A DNA stretch of 64,000 nt from Cristatella mucedo (lineage: Eukaryota; Bryozoa; Phylactolaemata; Cristatellidae): positions 5,290,501 to 5,354,500 of the forward strand of contig WPIO01000009.1 in the NCBI GenBank assembly GCA_009760855.2. Reading direction: 5' to 3'. The notes below the pieces were generated by a model. The model was given only the letters and a program-made list of their open reading frames with translations, made no database searches and was not told the DNA's origin. The translations under genes and the position numbers were made by a program. Shown here piece after piece: positions 23,926-46,300 of the stretch (position 1 is its first letter; the number at the start of each line of letters is the position of its first letter).

Positions 23926-24600
23926 TTTAGCCTAAGCAAGAGGATGAAGGGACCTGAAAGTAAGTAAAAGCACATTGAAATCGATTGTGTCTCTTGATCG
24001 GGAACTAGTGCAGGCCGGTGAGAAGCGGCATAAGTTGGCAGTTGTGACATTCACGACCGACAAGCTTAGCTGCTGAGTTCTGCACAAACCACAAGCTTAG
24101 CTGCTAAGTTCTGCACGAATAATAAACATCTTATTTCATCAACAGGTAGATCTGCTAATAACCAGTTAATGTCTAAAAAGGATGTCAGAAATGTACGGAC
24201 CAGTTTGGCAGTAGTATCAATGTCTTAAGCAGGCCTAAAATTTAGCAACGGTACCTATACTAGCTGATAGTAGGCAGACTTGATTGTGGAGTCAATGTGG
24301 TCACCCCTTGCAAGGTTAGCCTGGAGCAAGTCACCGATATTTATGGCAGAGGCTACTGGAGATAGGCTGGCCAAGTTCTTTTTGAGGAGTTGGCTTTTGG
24401 TTTTATCCTTATGCAATTTTTGTACGTTTCCTGCCATCCAAGTGCATATTGCTGCAGTACATGCTCCTGGAATGCAGGGGGCGTGATCAAACCACAAGGG
24501 CAGCTGTGTACTCGCTGCATAAAAATGGTAGCCTCGATAGTGCTTGACAATTACATTAGCAAGTGGAAGAGTCTTGTGAAGGGAAACGGACAAAGTTCAG
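23926..24600 (-). mobile_element. LINE family A, diverged RT fragment
   Basis: The - strand carries a decayed ANVIVKHYRGYHFYAAST block (YADD region), INIGDLLQANLARGDHIDST and SAYYQL. A segment near 24060-24115 (CAAGCTTAGCTGCT-AGTTCTGCAC) is tandemly duplicated. Confidence 0.75.
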
Positions 24601-24604
24601 ATGC

Positions 24605-24720
24605 CCACGGAACCTCGTTCTACCACCGATCGTGCTTCCTTTGCAGTAAATGTAAAGTGCCTAGAAAGAGATTGAGTTCTCTGAGGGCGCTATATCAAAT
24701 GTATTATTATTATTATTTTT
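24605..24720 (+). mobile_element. solo LINE A 3' terminus
   Basis: CGATCGTGCTTCCTTTGCAG, GTAAAGTGCCTAGAAAGAGA and GGGCGCTATATCAAATGTAT with an ATT tail. Oriented opposite to the preceding copy. Confidence 0.88.
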
Positions 24721-25044
24721 ATGTAAAGCTCGTCTCAGACTTTGCCTGGCCAGTCTAATGTTGATTGTCGCTGCGCAGAGGCTGCATGCTATGGCGACTG
24801 CAGCGGCTGCTGCCTCCACTGGTTCCAGAGGTGAATCTGCCATCGTGCGCAAGCAAAGCTGTGGCTCAATGTTTGCTCTTGTTGGGCGGGTGATGAAGTT
24901 TATCGCGTGGCTGTCCAAGTTTGCCAAACGGTACCAGTGTTCCCTATTGCTGTGCATGACATGACATGACATGCATGATACCTGACCAGGACTGCTATGA
25001 TGCTGATGTCGTGGCATCGAGTCGTGCAGCAGGCGATCCTGTGT

Positions 25045-25150
25045 TATAATAATAATACATTTGCTGTAGCACCCTCGGGGATCTCAACCTCTTTCTTTCC
25101 GGGCACTTTACATTTGCTGCAAAGGAAGCATGATCGAATGGTTAGTGGTA
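25045..25150 (-). mobile_element. solo LINE A 3' terminus
   Basis: An AATAATAAT tail, then the complement CTCAACCTCTTTCTTTCCGG and GCATGATCGAATGGTTAGTG. Confidence 0.85.
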
Positions 25151-25235
25151 GATGCCCACTGCAAGCAGGGCGATGGGTGCTATGACTCCTCTGCCGAAAT
25201 ATAAATGAGGCTGCTTGATCAACTTAGCTGTGCTT
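25151..25235 (+). mobile_element. SINE type 1, 5' truncated
   Basis: It starts within the body at GCCCACTGCAAG and keeps GACTCCTCTGCCGAAATATA and AATGAGGCTGCTTGATCA. No tRNA head. Confidence 0.65.
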
Positions 25236-25885
25236 TACTTTTTTCTACTTTTTGACAAATAATAGCTCTATCTCTCTGTCACCTTCAATCAATCAAGCTA
25301 GATCAGGAGGATCGAGATGTCAGTCAAGAGCCTCGGACCCGACCAGCCAGCCGATCGCAAGCAGTGTCGTCGAGCACCACCTGCCAGAAGGAGATTGCAG
25401 GCGTCCTTGCACTGGAGTGGGACCAGAGATGCAGAGATGCTTCATGCCATAATGCTCAAGCAGTGAGGTTGCTCGAGGAGGGGCTCTCACCTGACCGTTT
25501 GCTGCGGTCACTCCTAGCTCGGCTGGCATCATACAGCTGCGAGCGTCGAGCAGCTAACCATTCGCATGCGACTGTCGGTTTGTCATGGGTGCCTGAGAGG
25601 ACTGGCTGCACTGGCTCGGCACAAGGAGGCACAGGTCACGTGGTGGCTCGTTCAGTCCAAACAGGCTGGCTTCTGTCAGTAGGCCTTGTTTGCCAGCCAC
25701 TTAGTTCATGCCAGGTCGACAGAGTAGTTGCAGATCGCAAATAATGTTCATAGCCGCAACCTTGGACAAGCAGAGATAGGATGAAAACCTGTGGAGCCAT
25801 TGAAGGTGCTCTGAGGAACCGGCTCGAGCTGTCACTCTGCACCGGTGCAAAAAGCAAGCAGGGCAGAGCTGTAGCTCAGCAGTGA
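25236..25885. other. non-coding, nothing recognised
   Basis: No recognised gene or element. It may be upstream sequence of the B3GAT3-like gene. Confidence 0.35.
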
Positions 25886-26450
<565 letters not shown>

Positions 26451-27589
26451 TGGCCCACATTTTTGCCTTAACGAACAGTACCTAAGAGCTGTATGCCACC
26501 TCCTTCCTCCCTCACTCCCCTCCCCCGGGTGGCACTCCATAGTCGTTTTCGTCATGCTAGCCAACGATCGATGCAGCCAGCGCCGATCGTCCGGCTGTCG
26601 GTGCGCAACGTGGCTTAGCCTCCGGCAACCGAGGGAATGCACTGCCAAGCGATGGCACGCTGGGAGTCGGGTGTGACTGGAGGGGGGGTGGTCACTGTCG
26701 TTTGATGCACTGCTATGGCGCGGCTGCTGCTGTGCCAGGACTGCGACCCTGCTGCCAGCCTGTGAGACTCGTGGGGTTGCATTTCACGTCTGGCCGATCG
26801 GATCTGGCTGCCAGTCGGGCTGGAGCTGAGGCACTGAGCAGCTGCCGGTTTTGCTCTACCGTCAGGCCGCCGTTAGCTTGATTGATGATCGATGATAGCA
26901 AGAAAAGTCTGAGACAGTCTCAGGAGCCTGTGCTCTGTAAGCCCTCGTGGTTGGAGAGCAGAGCTCCAAGTTTATATGCCTCGTTGCCGACAGGAAGTCA
27001 GCAACCCGGTGCCCGCAGGCAGTGGCTTGCTCTGCTGCGTCAGACTGCTCAGAGCGTGTGGGCTTGCTGTCTCTGCTTGCAAGCACCTTATGGCAAGTGC
27101 TAAACTGCTGTACCCACAGCCGGTAATGGCCGGCGCTGCCTCTCGAAGATTGTGCTGCACCGTTGCTGCTGTGGTCGCCGGCATTTTCCACGCTGTCCTT
27201 TCGCCTGGCTTCGGAGCATGCATTCTCGCTTCCTGTCCCCTGGATGCCAGCGCCTGGATGCTCCTGCAAGCAGCTGGCACGCTGCCGATTGGAACCGTGG
27301 CCCATGGCACTTCCGGGCATCATCAGGGCTCAGGCTTTGCGACTGTTGCGCAGGTTGCTGCGCACGGTCTCACAGTTCAGCATCGCTCGGCAGGCTAGCC
27401 AGCTCCCGCGTGGCATGGCCACTGCCTCCGGGACGATCGCCGGTGACCTCTCGTTGGCTGGCGTGTGCCCCACACTCTTGTACGATGGCCGAGGTTCGCT
27501 GTCGCTCTGTCATGTCATTTGCAGTGCAACTCCACAGGCATGCGCATGCGCATTCTAAGAGTTTCGTCCTTTCTCGGCTCCTCTCTCAG
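26451..27589. other. GC-rich upstream region of the B3GAT3-like gene
   Basis: Several overlapping ORFs reflect composition. One, starting at ATG 27126, encodes MAGAASRR followed by a hydrophobic stretch, which resembles a membrane anchor. No consensus donor in the needed phase was found, so it is not annotated as an exon. Confidence 0.35.
27541..27552. promoter_or_regulatory. perfect NRF-1-type palindrome
   Basis: TGCGCATGCGCA is the consensus nuclear respiratory factor 1 site, often found in CpG-island promoters of housekeeping genes. It lies 38 bp before the proposed acceptor of the first recognised B3GAT3-like exon, so transcription may begin close by. Function is inferred. Confidence 0.45.
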
Positions 27590-37638
<10,049 letters not shown>

Positions 37639-38454
37639 CGGCCGGCCGGCCGCCCGAGTGCTTCCGGCATTCCAATGCCATCCAACGTTAGGCCGACACG
37701 AAGCAGCGACATCGCCGTCTTTCTGGTCACCGTCGACAACATCGAAGAACGAGTGGAGCTCTCGAGTCGAGCGCTATTCGCGAAGCTGAGATTCTGGCCA
37801 GATTTCGTTGCTGTCGTTTGGATGCGAATGCTGCCGCAAAAGGGCGGGGGCCCTAAAGCATGTCTGCATTTTCAGAATGCCGGGGGTCGCCCCCCACCCG
37901 ATATGCCGCCCTGAGAGGAGTCTTCTGCAGCGATCCTTTTATTGGTGCCTCTGCAGAAGGCTGCAGTTTCGCAATAGGCAACGATGCTCGCCACGATGCA
38001 GGCACTTGCTTGCACCGTCTGCGTCGCGCGGCAATTGTACACCCCAGCGGCCGCTGCCGCGCGCATCATGTGACGTCGTCGAGCATTCGCGTCCCGCGCA
38101 CGTTTTGTGGCCCTGGCACTCTCCCTCCCTCCCCCCTCCAAGCTTCGGTTGTTCGTGTGGCCACGTGCACATACTAATAGTTGCTGCTTAGGCTCGAAGC
38201 CGCTGCGAAGGCAGAGCGAGAGCCGATCCTGCGCGCGGCCAATCCTTTGTGTAGACACCGCTGCCGGTCGGTAGTGGTTATTGAACCACGACTTGGGAGC
38301 GGCATGCACAGGCTCAGCGTGCACTGCAGCAGAACACCGGCGCACGCACTTTGCCTCCATAGATGGCGAGTCCTCTCTTTTTGGGAGAGGCCTGCCTGCC
38401 AGGCGGGCGGGCGTGTAGCGCGCTACTGGTATTCCGTTGGACACAGAGCAGAAT
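37639..38454. other. 3' UTR/intergenic, no second gene
   Basis: It is GC-rich just after the stop, with overlapping ORFs that match nothing recognised. Probably part of the B3GAT3-like 3' UTR. Confidence 0.4.
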
Positions 38455-38600
38455 CCTTACACCGACCCGCAAGGGCCCGCCGTGGTCAGGCTTCGTCATA
38501 CCTAGGTGAACTGCTGCACCAGGTTCGAACTCCTGCACTACCTTCAGGTCCTGCATGGACAATACATTGGCTGTTCCATTCCTACACACCTAAACTGGGG
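38455..38600 (+). mobile_element. LINE family B scrap
   Basis: GACCCGCAAGGGCCCGCCGT, TAGGTGAACTGCTGCACCAG and AGGTCCTGCATGGACAATAC follow family B order. Confidence 0.75.
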
Positions 38601-39073
38601 CTCGGAAGGCAGGGAAGGCCTGCGAAACTGCTATGCTGGTACAAGTGCTTGCCTTCTATGAGCAATCCGGCATGTCGTCTACGACGATCAAAATGAGTTG
38701 GGCATTACTCCCATGCTAATTCATGTTTTGGAGCACGCACGTTCAGTGCCTGTGAGTGTCGCATTATTTTTTCATGCACTACCTTTGAGGTGTTTAACCT
38801 GTTTACAAATCGGGCTGATTGTTAAGCTACACATTTCGTTCGGGTGCATTAGCACTGAAGGGGGCACTGAATTGTGGCCAGCGAGCTAAGTGGGAAGCTA
38901 TAGTATACTGCAATACCAGCTAACAACTCATTTTACCTTGTCACTTTTCGAGGTAAGAAATCTTATTGCTCATATCTGAGCTATGGCCAATGCGATGGGG
39001 CAGCCTCTCACAACTAGAGGCTGCTAGAAGCCAGTGGTGGTGGCATGGGTGTTGTCAGTGCTTCGATTAAACT

Positions 39074-39079
39074 AATAAA
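39074..39079 (+). promoter_or_regulatory. candidate polyadenylation signal for the B3GAT3-like gene
   Basis: This AATAAA is a candidate cleavage signal downstream of the + strand stop codon. It would give a 3' UTR of about 1.4 kb containing a LINE B scrap at 38455-38600. The hexamer is common by chance, so the assignment is weak. Confidence 0.3.
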
Positions 39080-39094
39080 TGTGAGGTGATTTAA

Positions 39095-39180
39095 CGGTAA
39101 TAATAATAATACATTTGATATAGCACCCTCAGAACTCTCTTTCTAGGCACTTTACATTTGCTGCAAAGAGAGAAGGATCG
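39095..39180 (-). mobile_element. LINE A 3' terminus joined to a SINE
   Basis: A TAATAATAAT tail and the complement CTCTTTCTAGGCACTTTACA and TTTGCTGCAAAGAGAGAAGG run straight into the 3' end of the neighbouring SINE in the same orientation. Confidence 0.8.
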
Positions 39181-39350
39181 TCGCCCTCTTTTGTATGGCA
39201 GCAGAAGAGGTTTGACGGCTATCACCACCGCTTGCAGTGGCAATAGAGGATAGCCCACTGCAGGATTCGAACCCACGTCCTCCAGAACGAGGTCGCGAAA
39301 AGCAAACGCCTCACCAGTGTGCCATTGCAGCTCACCAGATTAGCCAGATC
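39181..39350 (-). mobile_element. tRNA-derived SINE type 1, best tRNA-like head
   Basis: On the - strand the head has the A-box-like TGGCACACTGGTGAGGC and a perfect B box GGGTTCGAATCCTGC. The standard body follows to CATACAAAAGAGG, directly before the LINE A terminus. Confidence 0.88.
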
Positions 39351-39405
39351 TACATGATCACGGCCCAGTCACTTCATTATTCTCCACGTTACGACCAGAG
39401 TACTT

Positions 39406-39411
39406 TTTATT
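39406..39411 (-). promoter_or_regulatory. candidate polyadenylation signal for the DESI2-like gene
   Basis: TTTATT on the + strand reads AATAAA on the - strand about 650 nt beyond the stop. If used, the 3' UTRs of the two convergent genes would end about 300 bp apart. This is a weak call from a short motif. Confidence 0.3.
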
Positions 39412-40057
39412 TCGAATCATGCACCTAACATTGCAGGTCTCCGAACAAAGTGCATGAGTTTATACGTGGGACCGCCAACCATAGGGGCGCCAGGCTGCCA
39501 CTATAGGCACACGGACTAAGCTCTGGCAGCAGCTCAATAGGCCGCGATGTGCCCTCACGAGGCAGGCTACACCACCAACTTGAAACTCGGCACACCCTTT
39601 GTTGGTCACGTGGTGACAAAACAGCCACTGAGGTGGTGAATAACAAAGCAGCTGCTAGGCATCCAAGATGCCCATGAAACGTGTTAAGCAAAAATTACTC
39701 AGACTGCTGCCGATGAGATGTTTGTGTGTGTGTTTGTGGGGGGCCCTACACTCCAGCTGGAGCTGGCACCTGCATATGCACTACCATGGGCAGGACGTCG
39801 GGCAGCCAAAAAGACTTGGGTCTCTGCATGAGAAGTGTGCTGCGCAAGCAGATGCTCGCTGACGTGACTTTCATCAAGACAAGTGGTGGAAGCAGTGGCA
39901 ACAGCCAAACAGACCGCCACACGCATGTCGGCTACATTGGTTTTCACCTTGAGGTGTCGCCTCGCGCTTTCGAGCAGCCGAGCTTGACAGGCACCCGGCA
40001 GGGCATTGAGCTATTGTGTCCAGGAGCAGCTGATGCTGGCGGCGCCACCGCACTCGG

Positions 40058-40336
40058 TCAGGACGGCCGGCATGGCGTATCGGCAGGTTGAGTGGCGGCG
40101 CCACTGCGCCCAGTCCTGCCGCCGTCGGGCGGTTGGGCTAGCCTGCCTGCTGCGGCAGCCACGGCCGGCAGGCCGCCACCAGCTGCGTAGGCCTGCTGCT
40201 CGCCGCCCGAGGCGCTCTCATCGACGACCCCGGGGCGAAGCCACTCTTTCGGCAATGCCCTCTCGATGAAGGGGATGGAGCTGCTGACGGAAGCCAGACG
40301 GTTGATCCACGGCGGCAATCTGGCACCGGTCAGCTC
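40058..40336 (-). CDS. DESI2: DESI2-like terminal exon
   Basis: The acceptor is CCTTGCAG. The exon encodes [20 protein letters not shown], then [10 protein letters not shown], then an Ala/Gly/Gln-rich tail to TGA at 40058-40060. The tail is compositionally unlike the rest and is the main reason the protein is longer than the human one. Confidence 0.93.
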   Translation of the reverse strand, partial: ELTGARLPPWINRLASVSSSIPFIERALPKEWLRPGVVDESASGGEQQAYAAGGGLPAVAAAAGRLAQPPDGGRTGRSGAATQPADTPCRPS

Positions 40337-43300
40337 CTGCAAGGCAGAGGGAGATGGTAGCAGATGACGGCGGCAGCCGACCTGAGCTGCACACGCGAGC
40401 AGCACGCCAGGCCAAGGCGCCTTCTCCAGAAGAGAGCTCCCCAATCTGCTACCATGGGTTCTACAGGCCAGTGGCCTAGAGTGTATTCTCGTTTGAGCAG
40501 GAAGCAGCTTGCTCGTCACCAACTCTGGGGTTATTGATTATCTCGCTTATCCCGGTTCGCTTTTTCCAAGGGCCCTTCACAAAATCTCGCTTATACCATT
40601 ACTATTATTATATTACAGAGGCCCCAAGCAAGAGGGCTGGCAGCAGTGAATGGCAACACTTCAACAGTGGGGAAGACTTGGGACAATGCATCTCTCTAAA
40701 ACCTTCAGACCTTCATTGCTTGCTCACACAGTTGTACAGGATCAATAAATCAAGTTTTCACATTTAGTTTATCACAAGGTATTACTGTTCGTTGGGCAGG
40801 TTAGCTTCAATAAATCCGTAAACTCCTGCCCACAGTCAGCTAAACATAGAACGCCTAGCGACAAACCATGAACAGACAAAGCTACTGATGACACATTAGT
40901 CATCGACCAGTAATCACGTCTTCAGTTGACTTATAAGTTGCCTGACGTGAATGGACAAAGATCATCTGAAGTACCTCTGAAATATTGAGTACCTCAGGGC
41001 TCCATGCAAGGTCCGGTTCTTTTCACGGTTTATACTCTCCCTCTTGCTGATGTGATTGCCAAGCACAATCTAGGCTTTCACTTCTATGCGGATGACTCTC
41101 AGTTGTACCTTTGATTTGATCCCTCCCAGCCTTCGAGCACCTCAAAATCTCTCAACTTGCTGCATGCATTGATGACATCCGCACATGGATGGCAGCACAT
41201 TTTCTAAAACAAAACGATGATATAACTAACTTCCTAGTTATGGGCAAACCCAGTGTGATTCAGCGATTGGAAAGGCTGACTCTCAGAATTGGCTCTGCCA
41301 GCATATCTCCTGTTGAATCAGCTCGAAATCGAGGTGTCATATTCCAAAGCGACCTCTCGTTAGACGACCATATCAGCTCCACAGTCAAATCTGCCTATTT
41401 TCAGCTTCATAACATTGCTGAAATTCGGGCTTGTTTAGATAAGGATACCACGACCAAGTTGGTCCATGCATTCGTGACATCCCATCTCGACTTCTGCAAC
41501 TCACTGCTTACTGGCCTACCAGCATGTGCGATCAGGCGATTGCAGCTGGTGCAAAACTCGGCAGCTAGGCTTGTCTGTCGTGAGCGTCGCTGTTGCCACA
41601 TTACTTCACTTCACGCCGACCTGCACTGGCTACAAGTCAAACAACGGATCGACTTCAAGGTTTTTTTGCTCACTTTAAGGTCACTTCATTCTTTGGCTCT
41701 AGCCTATCTCTCAGATATACTACCCCATCAGGCCAAGCATCGTACCACCTGCTTTTCGGAATCCAACAGTCTACAAATACCTCGTACAAACCTCAAATCC
41801 TTTGGTGACCGTGCATTTAGTTCGTATGCTCTCAAAGCCTGGAACTCCCTCCAGACCTGCGTCAGAACATCTCCTGACCTGACCACATTTAAAAAGAATT
41901 TAAAAACACCTATTTAGGACAGCATTTAGTGGGTCCCTGTGATTCGTCCTTGATGTGCTTATGCGTGCTGACACGGTGCATGCTGCCACTAACCACATTT
42001 GCATGCTGACCCTGTGCATGTCACCCCTAACTATGTTATTCATTTTGTTTAATTATCTAGCATAATTTTACTGACCATTCAATTGCATTTCCCTTTGCAG
42101 CAAATGTAAAGCGCCTAGAAAGAGATTAAGTTCTGTGAGGGCGCCTTATCAAGTGCATTATTATTATTATTATTATCAAGTCACCCATCCTCAGCTGATG
42201 CACGTTGTAGGAGCAGCGTTCTCAATATATAGCAGCACGTTGCGATGAGCCAAGGCAAAAAAGGGCCAAGTGCTGATGGAAAAAGCGATCCTGCATAGTA
42301 TGTTATCACTTGTATTCATCGAGCTGCCAATTGTACTTCTTGTCGGGCTTGGCTTACATCTGCCAATGTTGCATCTGGTCTGCCACCGACCCACTTAAGG
42401 AGCTTTTAAACATCCAGTCCAAGCTCTGCAGGCCCAGGGCACACGTGCCCTGCCTACTCAAGCATGCTCTGGGTTGCAAAGTTCGGTGCTTTTGCTTCGC
42501 CATACAAAGGCCTAGAACCGTTTGTTGAATACTACTAAACCTGCATGTGAGCATCTCCTAGGACCCCTGTGGTGGCTTGCTTGGCATACAACTTCAATAA
42601 GTGAAAATAAAAACAAACCATTCGATTAACAGGTCATGACAGGCAGTCTCAGCAGGTCAGGCAGTAATAAACCAACCTTGAGTAAGGCATCGGTGAAGTG
42701 GTTGCAGTTCTTACGCAACAGATGGTATTGATTACCAAGGAAGCTATTGCCAAGCTCCTGTATAATCTGCACGACTTCCAACTCGGTGAAGTCCGTTGTG
42801 CCTATTGTTAAGGTTTGTCTAAACGTATAGGAACATGTTGCAGCATGCCTTGCCAAAGGACATAGTAAAGCAATGCTTAGGCGGCGGGGCACAACTCAAC
42901 TGGCGAATGCAATGCTGCCATTGACGGCAAACAGTATGACAGAAAATGGGGTCTGACAGCCTGCCACAGGATGGAGTATTGGTTTGATGAATCAGGCGAG
43001 GATGCAAACTTACTAACTCGAACTCACCGGTCGAGAGACTTGACCGTTCGGCAACCGATTCAACCTGCTCGGATAAACTCACGACATTGCCTTAACGCTC
43101 GTTTACTCTATAGACATTTGTCTTTGAGCTGCCCTCATCGTTCCTGCTGGAATCTTTTGACTTGCAGCGAGTGATAGATAGCCAAAAGTGTGGGTGAGCA
43201 CTGAAAGTAGGTCTTACATTTAATTAGCGGCTTAATTCCGAGCTGCACCGATAATGGCACTTACACTAAGAGGAGGCTGGGTCTCCAGTTTCTGATGATT

Positions 43301-46300
43301 TAATCGATACACAGCAAGATGCTGAGTCGGTCGCGATATTTAGTCAATGAGCTTGCAGCAGCTTGAGATGCTCGTCCGTGGGAGGAGGAGGAAGTGAGTG
43401 GTGCTTCAGTGGTTCATCTGCCCCAAAGCCTAGGCTCCGGGATTTACCACAGGCACTCAATCAGGTTCAGCCCAGGAGATCGACTGACTGGGAAGCAACA
43501 CGCTCATTATCCCGACTGCTGCTGCTGTATAATCCGTAAGAAACATGCCTGGATCGCTTTAAGCACTGCCTTTGGAGGGGTGATCACAGTGCTCTGCCCA
43601 ATGCGGTCATGGTCTAGCAAGGCTCTGGCGTTTGGCTATCCGACACTTCTGACTGAGATCGACCGAGTACATGCCAATCCATCATGTGGCAAACGCCAAG
43701 AGGAGCCCCGACCCCAGCTGAGCAGAAGTAACCAAAGCCTACAAGCCCTTCCCCTGAAGCAGCGCTCAGGGAAGTCAGGGAGAATTATATTTTCCTTCCA
43801 ATACAACTGGCCCATGTGCATTCGTCACCCCTTCATGCTTCCCGACGTTATTAATTTCGGAACAGTTCGGCAGGCCATAACGCACGACTCTGGTCGCTAG
43901 CAGAAAAGACGGCCTGTTCCGGGGCCGATTTTGGCCGGTCCTGTTTATGCTGCTGTAATTGTTGGGGTGTGCACTTCCAGTCTTCTGAGCATTCCGCGAA
44001 CAGCCAACCTCTGATACACGGTTTCATGCAAAACGATGTGCTGGTGGATGTTGTCAGGGACCAAACAGGAAAGCTGAATCAGATTAGTCATCCCCTTGCC
44101 AGAGGGCAGGCATTTCGAGGCGCATAGCGTCTATGAGGCCGGTGAGAGCTCACCAGACAAGCCATGCCGCCGGTTTTGCAAAGGCTTGCTGTAGCTAGCC
44201 GTTTTGCAGCTAATTCTAGCTGGGATCCTCTGTGGGTGGGGAGACAACTTGCTAAAGGATGGGAATTTCGATAGACATGGGGGTAGAGTAGAGGCAAGCA
44301 GAGTAGACGGTTCCTAAACTGTTCAAAGGCATGCACCATAAGTGACGGCCAGGATAGAGGAGGCCTAACATCTACGTTGGCAGCAGTAGCAGCCAAGGAA
44401 TAAAGAAACAGCCCGCGCAGACCGACTTAGGGCACGCTCACTTGAACTTGAACTGGACGCCGAGTGTATCCACATCACCAGGCTCAATTTCAAACACGCC
44501 TGGCTCTGGATCTTGGTGGCCACCGTAGGCATACTCTGCAAAACCAGCATAGTACAGCAGCAGCACCATGGCACAGGGCAGCTGCCCACAGCCCGGACAG
44601 CCTAGACTGTCTACCGATGGAAGAAAGGCAGGCACATGCAGAAGTCGCACAATGTTAGTTAGATGCTAAGAGAGTCAGACAGACCGATGCATACGTGTAC
44701 GTAATTGTGGGTCCGAAAAAATCCACGGAATCTGAAAAAATCGAGACCAGACTCAACGAGTACTGCGGTGTGCTACGTATTCTAGGCCGACTAAACAATA
44801 CAATAGTAATATTTGCATACTCAAACAACCTCATAAACTACCGCCTCAGCTTACCTGCGTAAAAAAAAGCTTACCTTACCTATGTAACAAAAAGTATACC
44901 AAGCCTCTTGACAACTTCAATGGCCACTTAAGTTACAAAGACTGACATGCTCAATATTTCCATGATATTCTGTAGTAGCATTAGCAAAATAGAACAAAGT
45001 AAAATAAAAGGATGCCACAGTCGGCTCCATCCAGTAATACCCTACAGCAGACAGCATAGGGCATTCTATAGGCAGCACCATTTCAAAGAATCAATTTTAA
45101 GCAACGATAGTAATATTTTTAAGACCAACCACGGTTCTAAGTAACGTTAATATATATTGACAATTGATGAAATAAAATAATTAAATAAAGACACTCGCCT
45201 ATTATTTTATTCTTAACTCACTCCATGACTGCAGGTACAAAATAGCGATTCTTTCAAACATGTTTAGGTTTGACATGTAGTAGGTCAGTATTTGCATACT
45301 GACCTACTACATGTCAAACCTAAACATGTTATGCTTGTTGTCATTGCACATGCTACCATAAACCATTCGATCGTGCTTCCCTTGCAGCAAATGTAAAGTG
45401 GCTAGAAAGAAATTGAGATCTCTGACGGCGCTATATCAAATGTATTATTATTATCAACAACTGAAGATCTTGCATGGGCTTCCATACCTAATTATGATCA
45501 GCCAAGATTTAGGTCGGAGTTCAAAGTATTCTATAGTTCTTTGCTAGCTTCGCCGTTCTGCATTTGCCACAGCATTAATTTCATGTATGGCTTCGAACTA
45601 GTCGAGACATAAGGTTGCACCACGTGTATTGGAACTACGTATTGCCCAAAGAAAGGGGCAAGCTGATCACTACCGACAGGCATATGACTGAGAAATTGCT
45701 ACCTGTAGGGCTATTTACAAAACCACTCTTGGATGCCAGCTAGCATGAAAAGACAGCAATCTCCCCAGGATCTCTAAGCTGAGACTACATGCCAAAGCTC
45801 TTGAAGCAACAGTCAGTGACTGAGGCTCCATGAAGGCAATATACATAGGAGCGAGACACGGCACCGAAAAAGATAGCATCAATGCTGTGGCAGACAAAAC
45901 AAAAGACAGCTAGCAAGCAGAGGCAGGTGAGCAGCTGTCATTCCTGGCGGCAGGCAAAACTCACCGACGCCATACACCACCACACCGGTATGGTAGACGC
46001 CAAGGCCAAGGTTGAATGTATACTCATTTGTCCAGAACTATAAACAAAGGAAATGAAAAAATTGCAGAAAACGCATAGCACGCCTCTGAGAAAAGACATC
46101 ACATGAGGAGTACAATCATAACAAGTAGGAGCAGGACGTTGGAACAGATCACTAGCTGAAGATGATATAATATTGAACCACGAGGGGTCGCAAAAGCCAA
46201 CAAATGCTTTAGCAAGACACGCTCGGAGTAAGTTCCTAGCTCAGGAAGGAGGGTGCCAGGTAGTTAATCGAACCTTGACGAAATAACATAAAATAACAGC

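Noticed and set aside
27126..27398. ORF starting MAGAASRR with a hydrophobic stretch, a possible membrane anchor for the B3GAT3-like enzyme
   Set aside because: No consensus splice donor in the phase needed to join 27590 was found, and hydrophobic stretches arise easily in this composition.
43394..43900. 168-codon + strand ORF in a DESI2-like intron
   Set aside because: The opposite strand shows a Tc1-like pattern, while this strand matches nothing; it is an antisense shadow.
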